A DNA stretch of 64,000 bases, from assembly GCA_963971405.1 (NCBI GenBank), contig OZ020486.1, forward strand, positions 24,761,419-24,825,418. Direction: 5' to 3'. The translations under genes were made by a program, and so were the position numbers. Positions 11,184 through 23,392 of the stretch are shown in pieces (positions within the stretch are counted from its first letter, which is position 1; each line of letters opens with the position of its first letter). This stretch comes from Psococerastis gibbosa (Eukaryota > Arthropoda > Insecta > Psocodea > Psocidae). Below the pieces are notes generated by a model. The model made no database searches. It saw only the letters and a list, made by a program, of their open reading frames with translations, and had not been told where the DNA came from.

Positions 11184-11370
11184 TATAGTGTATTTCGAAC
11201 ATTAATTGTATTGTTTTCGTACGAACTTTTGGCCATTGGCAAACTGGTATACGTTCTCGATGTCAACCGACACCAGCTACAAGTGATAATGGACAAGCTG
11301 AGACAAGCTTATCATTGACGCAATATATCAGGCGAAAGCATGACATAACCAAGTACAGGTACGAGTCAGT
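11184..11370 (+). repeat. dispersed repeat with a shared reading frame, copy 1
   Basis: The translation FRTL..LFSYELLAIGKLVYVL, then DVNRHQLQVIMDKLRQAYH, is nearly matched on the minus strand at 35350-35530 (FRTLFELFPYEFLAIGKMVY, then LQAIMDKLRQAYH). Both protein and DNA are alike, and similarity extends past the stop (GGCGAAAGCATGACATAACC against the other copy). It is probably part of an unclassified mobile element; I do not recognise the protein. Confidence 0.5.
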
Positions 11371-11598
11371 AGTGTGATACCCGCCGAGTTTGAGTCCAAA
11401 TTTTTCCACTCAAAACTGCATACTGCGCACCGGGAGGGTCAAGCAGACAGCAGTTGGTGGCTTGTTTTAAATTATGACTTTCCAAGTTATACGTAGTATA
11501 AGGAAAGCTTTGTGATGTTCAAAATTTTCGACCCCGAGATTTCAACGGATTTACACGTTTTGAGGTCCCAGGAACCCAAAAAAGTGGTTTTCACAAAA

Positions 11599-11735
11599 TG
11601 TCTGTTTGTCGCTCTGTCTGTATGTATGTCTGTCTGTCAGTCTGTCTGTCTGTCAGTCTGTCTGTCTGTCAGTCTGTCTGTCTGTCGCTCTGTCTGTCGC
11701 TGTGTCTGCCTGTCTGTCTGTGCGTCGATTTCTGG
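11599..11735 (+). repeat. TGTC / TGTCTG microsatellite
   Basis: Irregular array of CTGT and CAGT variants. The open frames here (repeats of SVCLSVCL) are read-through of the array and not genes. The reverse-strand partner is at 48230-48290 in the other copy of the same element. Confidence 0.9.
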
Positions 11736-12339
11736 GCAAACTACTCGGTCGATTTTGATGAAATTCGGCATGTTGGTTCATAAAAATCATATTTTTTAGG
11801 GAGATTCATCTACCTATTGAGATGGCGACCAATGTTCGACTTTCGGAAAATTTCTTCACAACTTTTCATTTCATGACCCCCTGAGCCTAAAACCACCTTC
11901 CGTTCAAAATGTTATATATATGTATATCGATTTTAGGAAACATGCTAACTTCCGTAAATATTATCTGATTTGGATGAAACTTGGCACAAAAATTGATCAT
12001 ACAAATGCCTTGATCAAGTTCGTTAACCAGCTAGATCCGCTATTTAGTTATAAGATGGCGGCCAATTGAAAACTTACATAATTTATATCTCAGTCAATAT
12101 TGGTCGCAGAGGAATGAATTAAAATCTGACTGAAAGATCGTATTATTATCAACGATAATGGTAATCTACACTTTTTAGGACAAATTAACGATTTCAAGAT
12201 GACGTCCAGTCAAAGTAAAAATAATTTAATAAGTAAAAGTTCATAGTCGTCATAGTTTGGAACACAAGAGTGTTTTGTGTGTTGATGTTGTGATCGGGAA
12301 AATAATGAAGTTTTTTTTATTTTCTATTACACATAGCGT

Positions 12340-12683
12340 CAGGGGCGTAAAGTTGGGCGGGGGAGGGGGGGCACGGTCCAACTTGCCCCCCCCAGCTCCT
12401 TTTGGCTATACCCCCCCCCCCCAGCTTCGAGCATTGTAAGACGTGGTTCTTACTTCATAGTCCCCTTTGCAGCAATATGAATATAAGCATTCTTTTTTTC
12501 AGCTTTGTAAAATCTACAGCTGTACTTCACAACTATTAAAAAATGCGTAAAACTCTACAATTTTTCGATTATATTAATATATATATATATATATATATTA
12601 ATTTTTTCTTCAATCCTGCCTGATGACGTCATAAGGTCTACTTAGTTTTGCCCCCGCCATCATTCTAAAACTTTACGCCTCTG
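12340..12683. mobile_element. hAT-type miniature element nested in the 1.9-kb repeat
   Basis: The ends are CAGGGGCGTAAAGTT and, reversed, CAGAGGCGTAAAGTTTTA. The flanking octamers CATAGCGT (12332-12339) and GGTAGCGT (12684-12691) share their last six bases, consistent with an 8-bp target duplication. A G run follows the left end and a C run lies inside. There is a TA microsatellite at 12570-12598. The second copy of the host repeat (47522-48409) lacks this segment, which supports insertion. Confidence 0.65.
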
Positions 12684-13354
12684 GGTAGCGTAGAGGAAAA
12701 GCAGGGTCTGCGGAATCTCCCTACACCTGATCGGCCATTGCCGAAAGGGATTTTTTATTTTGCGCTAACTCAATTTGGGGGAGTTTTATTTTCAAAATAC
12801 TCCGAAAAACCGTCTATAAAAATTATTTCTCAAAAACGGCTCCAACGATTTCTTTTGAATTCACATGTATTGTAGTCGTTATTAATGTTGACAAAATGCG
12901 GGGGTCGCTTGCCCCTTGATAGTTTGCTTCTGGGGGTAAAAATAAATAAAGATAAATAAATTTTAATGAAAAATGACTAAACAATAATTTTTCTTCGAAA
13001 CCTTTCTATCGATGATTTCTACCTTCAGGCATGTTTTAGGTGTTAAATTGAGTAACGAAGCTGGACATGTTGCTTTCCCAAAAAACCATTTAGTTTTGCA
13101 CAAAAAATGATAGAAAAATCGCGCACAAATGCATTGCGCGCCCTGCCATTATTGTTGTGTGGTAATTTGTTGGTCTGACCTATCTAGAATTTACCTTACC
13201 TCCAGTGACGTCAGCTGGACAACCCCCCCCCCCCCCCCCGAGATGCCCGAAATTTAACTATAGGAAAAAAATTTACCATGAAATTACTCATTTTCTCTAG
13301 CTAGTACTTGATAAATTGGAAAGCATGTTCGAGTAAACTCGGACCGGTTCTTTC

Positions 13355-15919
13355 AAGCTGTGATTCACGATTAATTGTTAATTTGGTAACAAAATGAAAA
13401 ACAAAATAAATAATTTCAAGCTCAACTAAATGTCAATAAATGAAAATAGAGCACAGAAAGGGTGGAAACATAATTAAAAAACGTGCTGTTAGAGAAGAGG
13501 CTCAGATTATAGGCCTGAAGCCTAGCTCGGGCTGTGAAATTGATTGGTCATGACTCATGAAACATATTGTATTGATTCGCTTATCGTGATTTCCAGCCAT
13601 TTGTGTAAAAATTTTAACGCTGCGTGAGAATGACTGGCTCTGACTGATTTTCCCCAATAAATTTCCAATTTTCAGATTACAGGAGGCAATTTGCACGGGC
13701 AATGTTTGGAATAATAGGTCGATTATGTTGACAATTGTTTCTGCTTTATGGTTTCAGTTTATTGTTTATAATGGCTTAGTGCCGTAAGCATGGTTTTATG
13801 TTATATAGGCTATGTACTTAGGAAGAATGCAGCCGTTTATTGTTGAATTATTAAGCAGGGTTTCAAATGCTGGAGCAAACATTCAAAATTCATATTTAAT
13901 TAATTTTTGTACCCTGTAGTATGTGTAGACTACAATGTTTAATTCTGAGGAGTCTACGTACAGTGTAACAGAGATTGTTCTTTGCATGTTCCATATTTCT
14001 TTACCAGCGGCGTCATTTCAATTACTTCTTTGAGGGGGGGGGGGCATGGGAAAAGAGTACTTTGACATAATTGCGATTTCAAGGTATCTTTCAGCAGGCA
14101 CACCACGTACCAAGAATCTAACTCAATTTCTTGTTATTATTTTTTTTATTATTTAACTGGGATATGCAGACTAACAATTTATGCAATAGCTTGATTAAAA
14201 TCGTTCACAATAATTTAACATAGGTACTGTATTCTGGTCTTTTTCAACCACTGGGGGGGGGATCAATGATCCCAAATTATGCCCCCTATTTATTTGACTC
14301 TCCAAAACCTCGAATTTGTCGGGTTTTGTCTGAATTCGATGGGTAGCCTACCATGTTTTGGTTCGATCATGAATAGGCAACTCTGCTTGACCAAGATAAT
14401 TTCTTTTAAGTTTATTAAATAAATTTCTCATTGACTAAGCTTTATTTAGTTTCTGTACAGATTATGGGAAATTGTTTCAAAATGTTTCCTTCAAAATTAT
14501 TGGAATAAAAAGTTTGAAAATAAATTAAGGGGAATAAGGAGTGGGGAGGTTATGATTAAGAAACAACTTAACTTGGTCTTTTGAGACCTTGCCAAGTTAC
14601 ATAATGAAACCCCAAAAGAGAATTACCGCCACAAGTGAAAATGAAAATGGAATAACTTGCCTTTAAATATATCGTAGGCTATATCGGTGTGGTACTATAC
14701 CTTACTATAAATCTACAAAGCAATGTTATCGGTATTATTTATTTATTTATTTATTGATGTTTTATTATTTATTACACTTATGTTAAGTATATACACAGTA
14801 TAATATAATAATAACAATAATAACAATTCGTATATTTTTCTAAAATGCTTGGCGTAACAAATTATTTTGCAGGCCCCCTTAACCTGTATTAATTGTAACT
14901 ATCTACAAGATACCAATGTAAAATTAACCGCCATAAAATATAATCAATGTGAACACTAAATTGACTTTTGGTTGAAGAGATAATCTCCTTAGGACATTCT
15001 ATTCAAAATAGGGTATCTACAATAAACTGACTGAAACCAGACTAAATATAGTTTTTTTTTTTAGAAAAAAAAATGTTAAAATCGTTTTTTGAAAAGTGTC
15101 AAGTAGCCTATTGGAGGAAAATTTATCGACAAAACAAAATTAAAACTTATACCTAAATAAATTTTCACATTTTAACACAGTAAGAGGAAACGAATGATGA
15201 TAGAGAGTGAAAATGCACGACATTTTTGCACCCTTAACAGCAGACCGTACCGCAAACAACCGCCCCAAGTACACAGTCAACAATCTTCCAGACAATACTT
15301 TCTTCAAGTGCCTTAACTTCATAACCACGCAAAAACTCAACCAGCTTTTAAGTTAATGGATTAATATTCTTTGCTAGCGAAATTTAATTTTTTACCACCG
15401 ATGAATTTTTTTATTTGAAATATTGAAATATTTCTTTTCGTAGCGGAATATGCATGTGAAAAATGTTTTTAAACAGTTTTATACTTGACATTTATTATAT
15501 AATATATAAAAAAATATATATATATAATAGACCAGTAGGCTATTTTTAAAAAATCTATTTAAATTGAGGTTTGTGGGACCAAGCAAAATAATGGAAAAAA
15601 TAAATGTAAAATTTTAAGTATATAGTATACCCTAGTTTTATTTCATTTTAATAAGAACTTTTTATGATTTTTACCATTTAAAAAAATTCAGATTAATAAT
15701 TTAATGAGCAAAAATAGTTTTCGTGAGGTCTCAGAGCAGCGCAGCGTCGCGTCGTTGTAGTCACTTGTAGCCTGTTATTGTTAGGGATTAAAAACAAAAT
15801 CAAAATGACGGGACATATTTTTTTTAAATGTCTTTGTTATTTTATTCGCAGAATGTGTGCCAATAACGTACCGTGCAGCATAACAATACGTGCCGTAACG
15901 ACAGCCTACTGTAATACTG
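13355..15919. other. no gene recognised; isolated G runs
   Basis: Minus frames 13502-13702 and 15140-15340 lack recognisable domains. G runs at about 14033-14043 and 14253-14261 resemble the ends of the G-rich hAT-type miniatures found elsewhere, but matching partners were not found. A TTTA microsatellite lies at 14735-14755 and TA-rich sequence at 15495-15530. Confidence 0.4.
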
Positions 15920-16147
15920 ATAAATAAATAAATAAATAAATCTTGACTTTTTGTTGTTCTATTACTAAGCCGACCTAGCGGAGTTAGGGCTGTAAAGCTA
16001 TCTCTTACACTCAACTAGGATGACCCGGGACCACCTGCTTTACATGCCCTCCGAAGCATGGCCAGAAATTTGAAGAAATTTGTGGGACTCGAACCAACAA
16101 CCTTTCGGGTGAAAGTCGGAGTCTAGGTACTACTCTACAGGTCCTGA
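15920..16147 (-). repeat. SINE family B
   Basis: Minus-strand copy with AAAT tail at 15920-15941, body (TTACTAAGCCGACCTAGCGG to GCATGGCC) and tRNA head (GGGACTCGAACCAACAACCT, GGGTGAAAGTC). A short duplication (GAAATTTGAAGAAATTTG) near 16064-16081 is specific to this copy. Confidence 0.85.
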
Positions 16148-17687
16148 CTGATATGTTTTTAATTTTAGTTAATAAAAAAAATATACTGCATGCATAGATA
16201 TATACTGTATAATTGACGTGGGGGCAAAGTAAAAACTATTGATAACCCATCATGTTTGGCAGGTTTGGTTGGCATTAAAGGAAATCAGGTCAATGAGGTT
16301 TTGAGTATGAAGCCGAGATGAGCGTGGAAGTTGAAGTTCGGGAGATATGCTGTCAGCTTGCTGGTGTCTTATACGAAGTGGGAGCAGTCACGAAAGCGGT
16401 TACCTTATCGCAACTTCTCCAAATGAAAAGTGTTTCCCGACAGCTTTCCTAATTACACCCTCCATATTCATAATTCAACTGCACAAAGCACTATTCACAC
16501 TATTTACAATGAATGCCTACCTGGGGATTAATCTTTAGACGTTGATTAGCTACATACCTATTGCATTGTACAAATGCACCTGACAACAAAAATTGCTAAA
16601 ATCCCCTGCAAGAACTATTTCTATTTTTTTTAAAGCATCGTATGAAAAATATGGAACTTCGACCGATTTTGAATTAAAAGCGTATCAATTTTAAGACTGG
16701 AAACCATTGTTAAACTCTCGCCATAACAGCCAACCGAAAACATTGAGAATTTCTCGAGGGCTAAATGGGGGTTAGATACTTAAGTAGTTTGCCATATATT
16801 TCGCATTTTTACAAGAATTTCCTAGGGTCCCAGTTTGGTTTTTCCAAACCCATTGTATTTAGTTTGGTGGTGGGCTATAATCAGATATAAACGTCTGTGC
16901 AAGACCATATGGAAAGACAGCGTCAAAGATGGTTGGGACGGAACAAGATGAAAATAAATCAAGCATGACGGGAAGAAGACTGCAGGGATGTCCACGAAAC
17001 CGCGGGAATTTGAATAACCTTTTGATGGATAAATATTTAATTGGCGATTCCCGAAGACACTCCCCATAACTTGACGTTAATTATTTGACAACTTGTACCT
17101 GATATTCAAATGAAAACGTAAGTTTGGACGCTCAGTACGCAAATACAGTACCATACATAATTTTTAGACTCATCCTGATGACAGGTTTCAAAATTGTGAA
17201 GTTGACGTGCGTATATACCCATCCTTGATTAATTTACATAACACACCACGCCTTTGAAACCTACCCGACACTGCCTTTATTAATATGACCGCGGTTTGGT
17301 CTAGGAGTGATGTGTTCCCGACAGGTTATTCAAAATTGGAGAAGCTTTGACTTGTTTGGATTGGGTAGACTGATTTTGATTGGCTAACACAATATTGATA
17401 TGACCTCAATCACATGGTTCCGCCATCATGATTTTGCTTTGAATGAATTTTCGCTGATTTTGTCATAATAAAGGATATTTACCGTCCTGTGAGGATTATG
17501 AGTTTAAAGTTTAAAACTTAAATATGCAGTTTGTACTGTTTCTGCACATTTAGATGCAGTATAGATAAGACCCTTTTATGGGGATTTTCTGACCAAGTTT
17601 TAAATTTATCCATTTATCCATATTGTAGTTAAGTTAGCTGTCATAATTAATAATACCTAACAATTAACCATTAATTTTGATAAAGTC
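16148..17687. other. no gene recognised
   Basis: Frames at 16347-16538 (plus) and 16822-17067 (minus) are unassigned. No repeat shared within the window was identified. Confidence 0.4.
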
Positions 17688-17841
17688 AAAATATAGCCTA
17701 AAAGTAAAACCTATTGGTAGGTTTGCTATGATCAAATTCCAGTACATGCTGGTTGCATTTAGGCTTATAATAACGTTTAAGGACCTTGAAAAGCTATTGA
17801 TAAAAATGAGTGCTGGAGGTTTTACTTTTAGGCTATATTTT
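17688..17841. mobile_element. 154-bp element with perfect 25-bp inverted ends
   Basis: The 25 bases at 17688-17712 (AAAATATAGCCTAAAAGTAA...) reappear inverted without mismatch at 17817-17841. The interior of 104 bases is unrelated to the arms. This is the shape of a MITE. No clear target duplication was established and no second copy was seen. Confidence 0.5.
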
Positions 17842-18058
17842 AAAATTCTGGAACTTGTAAGTTGTACACCTTCCTCGTTGGAGGGGTAGAGCCAATTGGA
17901 CCACGTCCTGACACATGCGCAGTAACAAGGATTCAGGCCAGCATTTAAGTTTTCGTGCCCAATAGACTTCATTAATTATTATTCAGTCTGTAAAAAATAT
18001 TTTTAATAAGAATAAATTAATGATATTGATATAGCATTCAAAATCCATATCCTGACCA

Positions 18059-18460
18059 TTAAGGCGCGGTTTCCACCGACCTGCAAGTGCAAAATACACA
18101 TACGGTGACGTGGTAGCAGATATCATTAATAAAGGCGGGGTTTCCACCGACCTCTCATTGCAGAAGGCAAATGACAATGACGGAAATTTTTGTTTTACTC
18201 TATGCCATAGTTAAAATTGATCAACGATCATAGAGTAAAATCACAAACAAACAAACTAAAATTAAAAAATGGCGTCATGGGATATGTTAAGTACAAACAT
18301 TTAAATAGATTACTATAAAAAGAAAAATTTAAATTTCCGTCAACGCCATTTGCATTCTGCAATAAGAGGTCGGTGGAAACCCCGCCTTTATTAGTGATAT
18401 CTGCTACCACGTCACCGTATGTGTATTTCGCACTTTCAGGTCGGTGGAAACCGCGTCTAA
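18059..18460. mobile_element. composite hairpin element (AGGCG-TTCCACC family), copy 1
   Basis: The outer arms run from TTAAGGCGCGGTTTCCACCG (18059) to its partner GGTGGAAACCGCGTCTAA (18460). They carry a segment TGCAAGTGCAAAATACACAT and a tip TGACGTGGTAGCAGAT. Both arms match over about 70 bases with only a few differences. In the loop lies a second inverted element (18130-18391). Flanking TAA trinucleotides fit a short target duplication of TWA type, as known for PIF/Harbinger elements, but this is weak. No transposase. The segment between TTCCACCGACC and the tip is different from the same segment in copies at 52491, 21570 and 49660. Confidence 0.75.
18130..18391. mobile_element. inner hairpin element inside composite copy 1
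   Basis: Ends AAAGGCGGGGTTTCCACCGA and its inverse near 18366-18390, followed inward by TTGCAGAA/TTCTGCAA and CCGTC/GACGG boxes. The interior (TTAAAATTGATCAACGATCA, then CAAACAAACAAACTAAAATT, then AATGGCGTCATGGGATATGT) is nearly identical to 52620-52740 in the other composite. A long minus frame through this segment (18228-18707) is a by-product and shows no known domain. Confidence 0.7.
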
Positions 18461-20080
18461 CACGTCCTGTCTGAATAATGTAACCCACTAAGATGCAGAT
18501 GGTGTGGTATCGATATCGCAATATATAATACAATAGGAAGAGCATAGTCTCAATGCAATGGGTAGGAATCTGCACCTGCCATTCTAATAAATCACTTGAA
18601 TGCCCGCTGTTACCATCGAGGAACCCATAACACATAATGTAACGGTCAGCACTAGAGCTTGTAAATTTGTTTAGTGTTACAGTTACAGTCAAAACCAGAC
18701 GCTGCATTAAAAGCTATATTCCTACTAAACTCATGTGTAATCAATATTCCTTTGAGTGGATTGGTTTAAAGCATTACCTACTCGTAACTTACCCAGATAT
18801 ATTGTATTGCATTATAATGTCACGCCCTATATTTTGTCGTTGAGGTTTGCTCATAATTTGTGATAACTAACACGAATATACGGGTAAGACATATACAAAG
18901 GAAATGTGTAGCCTAAAAGCTTCTTGAACTAATTATTTATGTAGCTTCTGCATTTATGAAACTATGTGGGTGCTCGTGTTGGATGTACATTCAGCATAGA
19001 TTAATTCTGGGTAAGGCCTCGCCTGAGGCAATGCGAGGAAGCTTTCCATATTGGATGAGTTGAAACAATTTTAGGAAGTATTTAGCGTTTAGCTATATAA
19101 CACTATCAGCTCATAGGGTAGGCAAGCTGATGAGGAGAGTGAATTTACCATATTTTGGATAGATTTGCACCCAATAATAGCTCATTATTTTCTTTCTCAT
19201 CCAAAAGTCAAAAACTGAATGATCTCTGCTGCCTTCACTTTACCAACATCTGCTATTTTGAAACAAATTGCCAGTGGTAGCAAGCATCCATAGATGGTCG
19301 GTCTTATGCCAAAGTGAACCAAGAGACAAAATGTGAAATTTTTAACTTAGTGCATATTTTGATAGAGGAAAATATGCTAATCGTCCTGTCAGAGTGCTCC
19401 AAATCGCAAGTAGCAAGACGGCAATTACAATCTGGTTGAATAGAGTCAATAGCAGGGTGCCCCGAACTTCAAAGTCGATTTACTAGAAATCACTTCGGTG
19501 TCGCTAGGTTCAAAATGACATAAGACCAACCAGATAATGTTCGTAGGTACCTACTGCTGTATTGTAAACTAGATACTTACTATTTTCTGGAGAACCTAAC
19601 ATGGTTCGTAACTAGAACTGTGTACCTAAGTATGTGGGGGACCTATTTTTTAATAAAGGCTAATTGCGGCCTGGATCCCGATTCCAAGCCCATACTGCTA
19701 CTATGGATGTAGCCTACAATATAAATAATACTAGAAAGTATGCAATTTCTATGAAACCACGGGCCACGGCCTACCGGGTCCACAGTATTTCTTGTCTCTC
19801 AAATGTACATAGTATGATTATATTATATTGATTGATTGATTGATATAATTATAAAAATTACCCTTATTATTTAGAAAATAATGTTGAGTGATTCTGCGTA
19901 GGTCTACTACCTTTCAACCCTTTAGTCCAGACGCAACAACGGATATTTTCCGGGCAAAAACCATTCACAATAGATAATGTACCTAATGAGGAATTTTTTA
20001 GATCCATTATGCCTAATTAATAATTAGTAGCAAACGTTCCCTTATATCTGCATACGAGCATTTCAAAAGCTATTGACACC
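18461..20080. other. no gene recognised
   Basis: Unassigned sequence with a short TTGA microsatellite (19828-19846). No coding domain or shared repeat was recognised. Confidence 0.4.
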
Positions 20081-20640
20081 CAAGACCGTAGCTAGAAATG
20101 TTTGAGGGGGTATTTATGAACAATATATGATCCTTAAGTACCTTTCATTATTTAAAGCCAAAGAGTAAAAAATCAATGAAGAGGGACACTGTTCCATTTG
20201 GGAGGGTCGTCCCGAGTGTCGTGAGGTCTGAACGGACAAACGGAAATGCATACTGGAAATGGGGAATATTTGAAAACAATAGGCCCAAAATAGTGGGTGT
20301 TTCTCATGTCAACATCGCTCGACAACAGTCACATTTACTTAACCAAGCTACACCGAACAGCGGGGCTAAGGGGTCTCCTCCGAGGGATTTTTTTTTAATT
20401 GGTGCGAAATGGTAGGGTTTTCTGTATTTTTAAGTATCGAGGGTAAGAAAAAACACGAAAAGTTTGAAATATGTATGTTAAATTTATCTTATGAAAGCCA
20501 CCAAACTTTTAAATGTAATTCAGTTTAAATATAACAAGGCCCCATTAAAAGTGGGTTATAATTGAGACTTATTATAAACAATTGGTTTCGGGGAGGGGGA
20601 GCAATATACACTCTGGTCCCCCTGTTGTTCCGCCCTTGGC
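20081..20640. mobile_element. possible G-rich-ended element
   Basis: CCAAGACCGTAGCTAGAAAT followed by a short G run resembles the CAAGGCCGTAGCCAGGA end of the elements at 31489 and 43633. A C run followed by CCGCCCTTGG at about 20617-20637 may be the other end. The pairing is imperfect, so this is tentative. The 79-codon plus frame inside (20176-20415) has no recognised domain. Confidence 0.25.
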
Positions 20641-21569
20641 TTTCACTATAACATCTTGATCCTCACTGACTGACCAATAATTAGAATTGTTATTTGGTAA
20701 AAAGCCCACATTCCTGGCCGCTTATGCTACGGGCGGATGCAATAAAATAAAATTTCATTTGCCATAACTCAGAATGTAAAAGGCAGGTGATTTTGGTGAG
20801 GTCTCAAAGCCGCAGTTAAGCCTCAAGAGAGGCGCCATTTTCATAAAACCTCGATATTTATTTTGTGCACGGGGTAAGGAGACGGTTGTCACGACGGGGT
20901 TGTAAATTGTTCCCTCGTGACGTTTATTTAGACTCTGCTTCTTATCGAGGGAATCCTGCTCGCACTCTGCAACATCTGAAGCCAGATTCCGGAACCAGGG
21001 AACCACTTCTGCCCCCCTAGGGCGAAAGCAAATAAAAATTCATTCCTTTTTCTTATAACATTCTTCCTTTTTCAATCCCTTGAGACGACTGCTGATGCTG
21101 ACTTTGGCAGATATTGGGCTTCCTTAAAGATCTCTCGGCAACGAAATCCCCTGTTGCTTCTACGGCGAAAGAGTTGAACTTCAGGAACTCATTTAAAACT
21201 GGATTAAGGAAGTTTTTTAATGTTGAAGGAAGCCGAGGCAGGTATAAGATTGCGATGTTTTGTTATCTGTGGAAAATTTAATTACAACGTTCATCCCAAG
21301 ACAACAATGTCTCTCTTAAAACTTTTTAAGGTCTCATTAAGCCAATTTTGATTGACTGGCACTTTGTATATTTTTATTTTGCATTTCTACCGTGAATATT
21401 TTGTATTCTTCCGAGGAACTGAGTGTCTACCTATACCTTCTAACATTAAGTTGGATTAAATATTAATTAATCTGCACGGTATCGACTGCAATATTTAAAA
21501 GGGAAAATGGAAACTCCGGGCTCATTGCAAGCTCAAAATAATAAAATATTATTGTGCAAGATGTTGTTT
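20641..21569. other. no gene recognised
   Basis: The minus frame 20755-21006 is GC-balanced but has no recognisable domain or splice context that I could support. Confidence 0.35.
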
Positions 21570-21710
21570 AGGCGCTTATTCCACCGATGTCAATAGTTCA
21601 CTATTGACGTGTTTGACGTGGTAGCAGACAATTCTTACACTGTCTTTAAGGTCTGCTACCACGTCAAACACGTCAATAGTGAACTATTGACATCGGTGGA
21701 ATAAGCGCCT
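21570..21710. mobile_element. short perfect hairpin element (AGGCG-TTCCACC family)
   Basis: The 60 bases at 21570-21629 are repeated in exact inverse at 21651-21710, with a 21-base loop. In order, each arm holds AGGCGC, TTATTCCACCGA, an inner small palindrome GTCAATAGTTCACTATTGAC, and the tip TTGACGTGGTAGCAGAC. Perfect arms point to recent formation or arm-to-arm correction. The small palindrome allows each arm to fold by itself. The left flank ends TTT and the right flank starts TTT. Confidence 0.85.
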
Positions 21711-22678
21711 TTCTGTGGAAAAGTGGAAATATTCAGGGTAAATACAAAGAAATGGAATTAAAAGTAAATAAATATAAATAAAATGGCTACATTAGACGTT
21801 TTAGTTATAATTTAGGTTTTTTTATCCTAATACATTAAATATCCTTGTATATTTGACATTGAAAAGTTGCATTTGCATGCAATTTATCTTATCTTTCCAT
21901 GACTTCGCTTATTTCACCACATTTGTGTGGACACCCCTATTATTGTATTTCCTGTGAAAACTCCGTCTGCTTTTATCATGGTGTTAATGAGATTGTATCT
22001 AAGATAATTGCAAAAGGGGAGAAAAGTTACATGAATTTTATAGCTGGCTGTTTAACTTTAATGATTCCAGTGATGAAGAAAGCGAGCACAAAAGTCTGAA
22101 AGTTTCCAGACGAAAGATTACTCCAGAAAATGCAATTCAGAAACTTCTATTACATTCTCAAAGATTCGACATCAAAGTTTTATGATCGCGAGGTGTTAAC
22201 TACTATGAGCTCTTTCAACTGTACAATTTTATGTGAGTTTGAAGAATATAGCGAGGCACTTACCGGACGCAAGGCATGGCAGGAGAATGGAAATTACTAC
22301 CCATGCTGCCCACAAAATCATATTGCTCAGTCGATCATCTTTTACAAGAATTGCTTCTTGGCTGTGAGGGTACGGAAAGGCCCCACCATTTCCTCCGGAT
22401 ATTGCAAGCCGCCAAATGGTTTTCGACACCACCCAACAGCGCACGCGAGCGTTTCCCAAAGCTAAGAACGTGGGAAAGCTGTTGAACGGCGGCGTTCACT
22501 CCGACACTGGCAGAAAACGCGTTGCAAAGCTACTGAGTCTGCGTTGTATCTATGGAGTCCATCGCCCTGTGTTTCTCTCCACGATGGAATTTTCTCCGAT
22601 CCAATCTTTGTCTCTTGTAAAATATTATTGCTTGGATTACTTGAATCATTCTTTTCTTGGTTCCATCTTGTCGCATCA
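21711..22678. other. unassigned, with a GC-richer segment at 22230-22600
   Basis: Several overlapping frames exist on both strands in 22130-22757, the pattern expected of GC-rich sequence with few stops. None matches a family I recognise, and splice sites could not be placed. A mobile-element remnant is possible. Confidence 0.3.
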
Positions 22679-22711
22679 AAGTCTGTACAGATGTTACATC
22701 TGTACAGACTT
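22679..22711. repeat. 33-base near-perfect palindrome
   Basis: AAGTCTGTACAGATGT, one spacer base, then the exact inverse ACATCTGTACAGACTT. It could form a hairpin in RNA or a cruciform in DNA, or be the fused ends of a small foldback. Confidence 0.85.
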
Positions 22712-22922
22712 AGATGCAAGTGTTAAATTAATCATGGACATTAGGAGACGATATTGAATACTTAGGTGCTTTTCTGGCAATAAATCAGTGAAGCTGTACA
22801 ATTGAAGAATCACACTTAGTGTATTTTATAGCAGCAGCTCTAAAATATTATCATACAGTATTTTAGGAGGCATTAAGTAATAATATAGAGAAAGAACTCA
22901 CAATTTAAACGATATTTTTTCT

Positions 22923-23148
22923 ACCCCAATGGAATTATCACCTTCTTTAGACATCCATTTATTGTAGCCTATAACTTGTTCAAATGTACGACTCGGTACA
23001 AGACACCTGCAATTTCTACCATATACGATGTCTAGATATGATTTAATGCTGTATAGATATTTGTATATTCTGGAAAGAAACGTAAGAAAATTATAATCAA
23101 ATACACTTATAAGTAAGTAATGTGATTGAGAAGTACAAGTACATACAG
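22923..23148. repeat. tandem duplication, unit 1
   Basis: About 226 bases from CCCCAATGGAATTATC to GAGAAGTACAAGTACATACAG, repeated with divergence immediately downstream (23171-23392). Shared blocks include CTTCTTTAGAC, GGTACAAG, CTGCAATTTCTACCAT and ATAGATATGATTTAAT. Confidence 0.8.
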
Positions 23149-23170
23149 CCTTGGTCAGAAAATTCGTCAA

Positions 23171-23392
23171 CCCCCAATGGAATTATCGTCTTCTTTAGAC
23201 TTCCATTTAGTTTATAACTTCTTAAAATGTAAGACTTGGTACAAGGTAACTGCAATTTCTACCATGCGTGATGCCTATATAGATATGATTTAATACTGTT
23301 TCAATAAATATTCTGGAAATAAACCTAACAAAATTAACAAAGATACTTAAAGATAATTAAGTAATATGGCTGAGAAGTACAAGTACATACAG
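23171..23392. repeat. tandem duplication, unit 2
   Basis: Direct repeat of 22923-23148, separated from it by 22 bases. Differences and small indels are spread through the unit, so the duplication is not recent. No coding role is apparent. Confidence 0.8.

Larger units (their letters stand above)
11478..13354 (+). mobile_element. 1.9-kb repeat with CTTTCCAA inverted ends and TGTC microsatellite, copy 1
   Basis: The unit starts CTTTCCAAGTTATACGTAGT and has the inverted partner ATAAATTGGAAAG at 13311-13323. Similarity with copy 2 (47522-48409, opposite strand) continues a little further to CCGGTTCTTTC at about 13354. Shared internal landmarks are the block AAGGAAAGCTTTGTGATG, the block TTTACACGTTTTGAGGTCCC, a TGTC/TGTCTG array (11599-11735), the phrase GGGCAAACTACTCGGTCGAT, the block GGCATGTTTTAGGTGTTAAA, and a long C run (13220-13238). 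No transposase frame was found. A separate hAT miniature sits at 12340-12683 inside it and is absent from copy 2. Confidence 0.65.

Noticed and set aside
11512..11799. Cysteine-rich open frames with repeated SVCLSVCL
   Set aside because: They are read-through of the TGTC microsatellite; the same array, on the opposite strand, lies in the second copy of the repeat.
18228..18707. 159-codon minus frame
   Set aside because: It runs through the arm of the composite hairpin into unrelated flank, shows no domain, and is explained by low stop density there.
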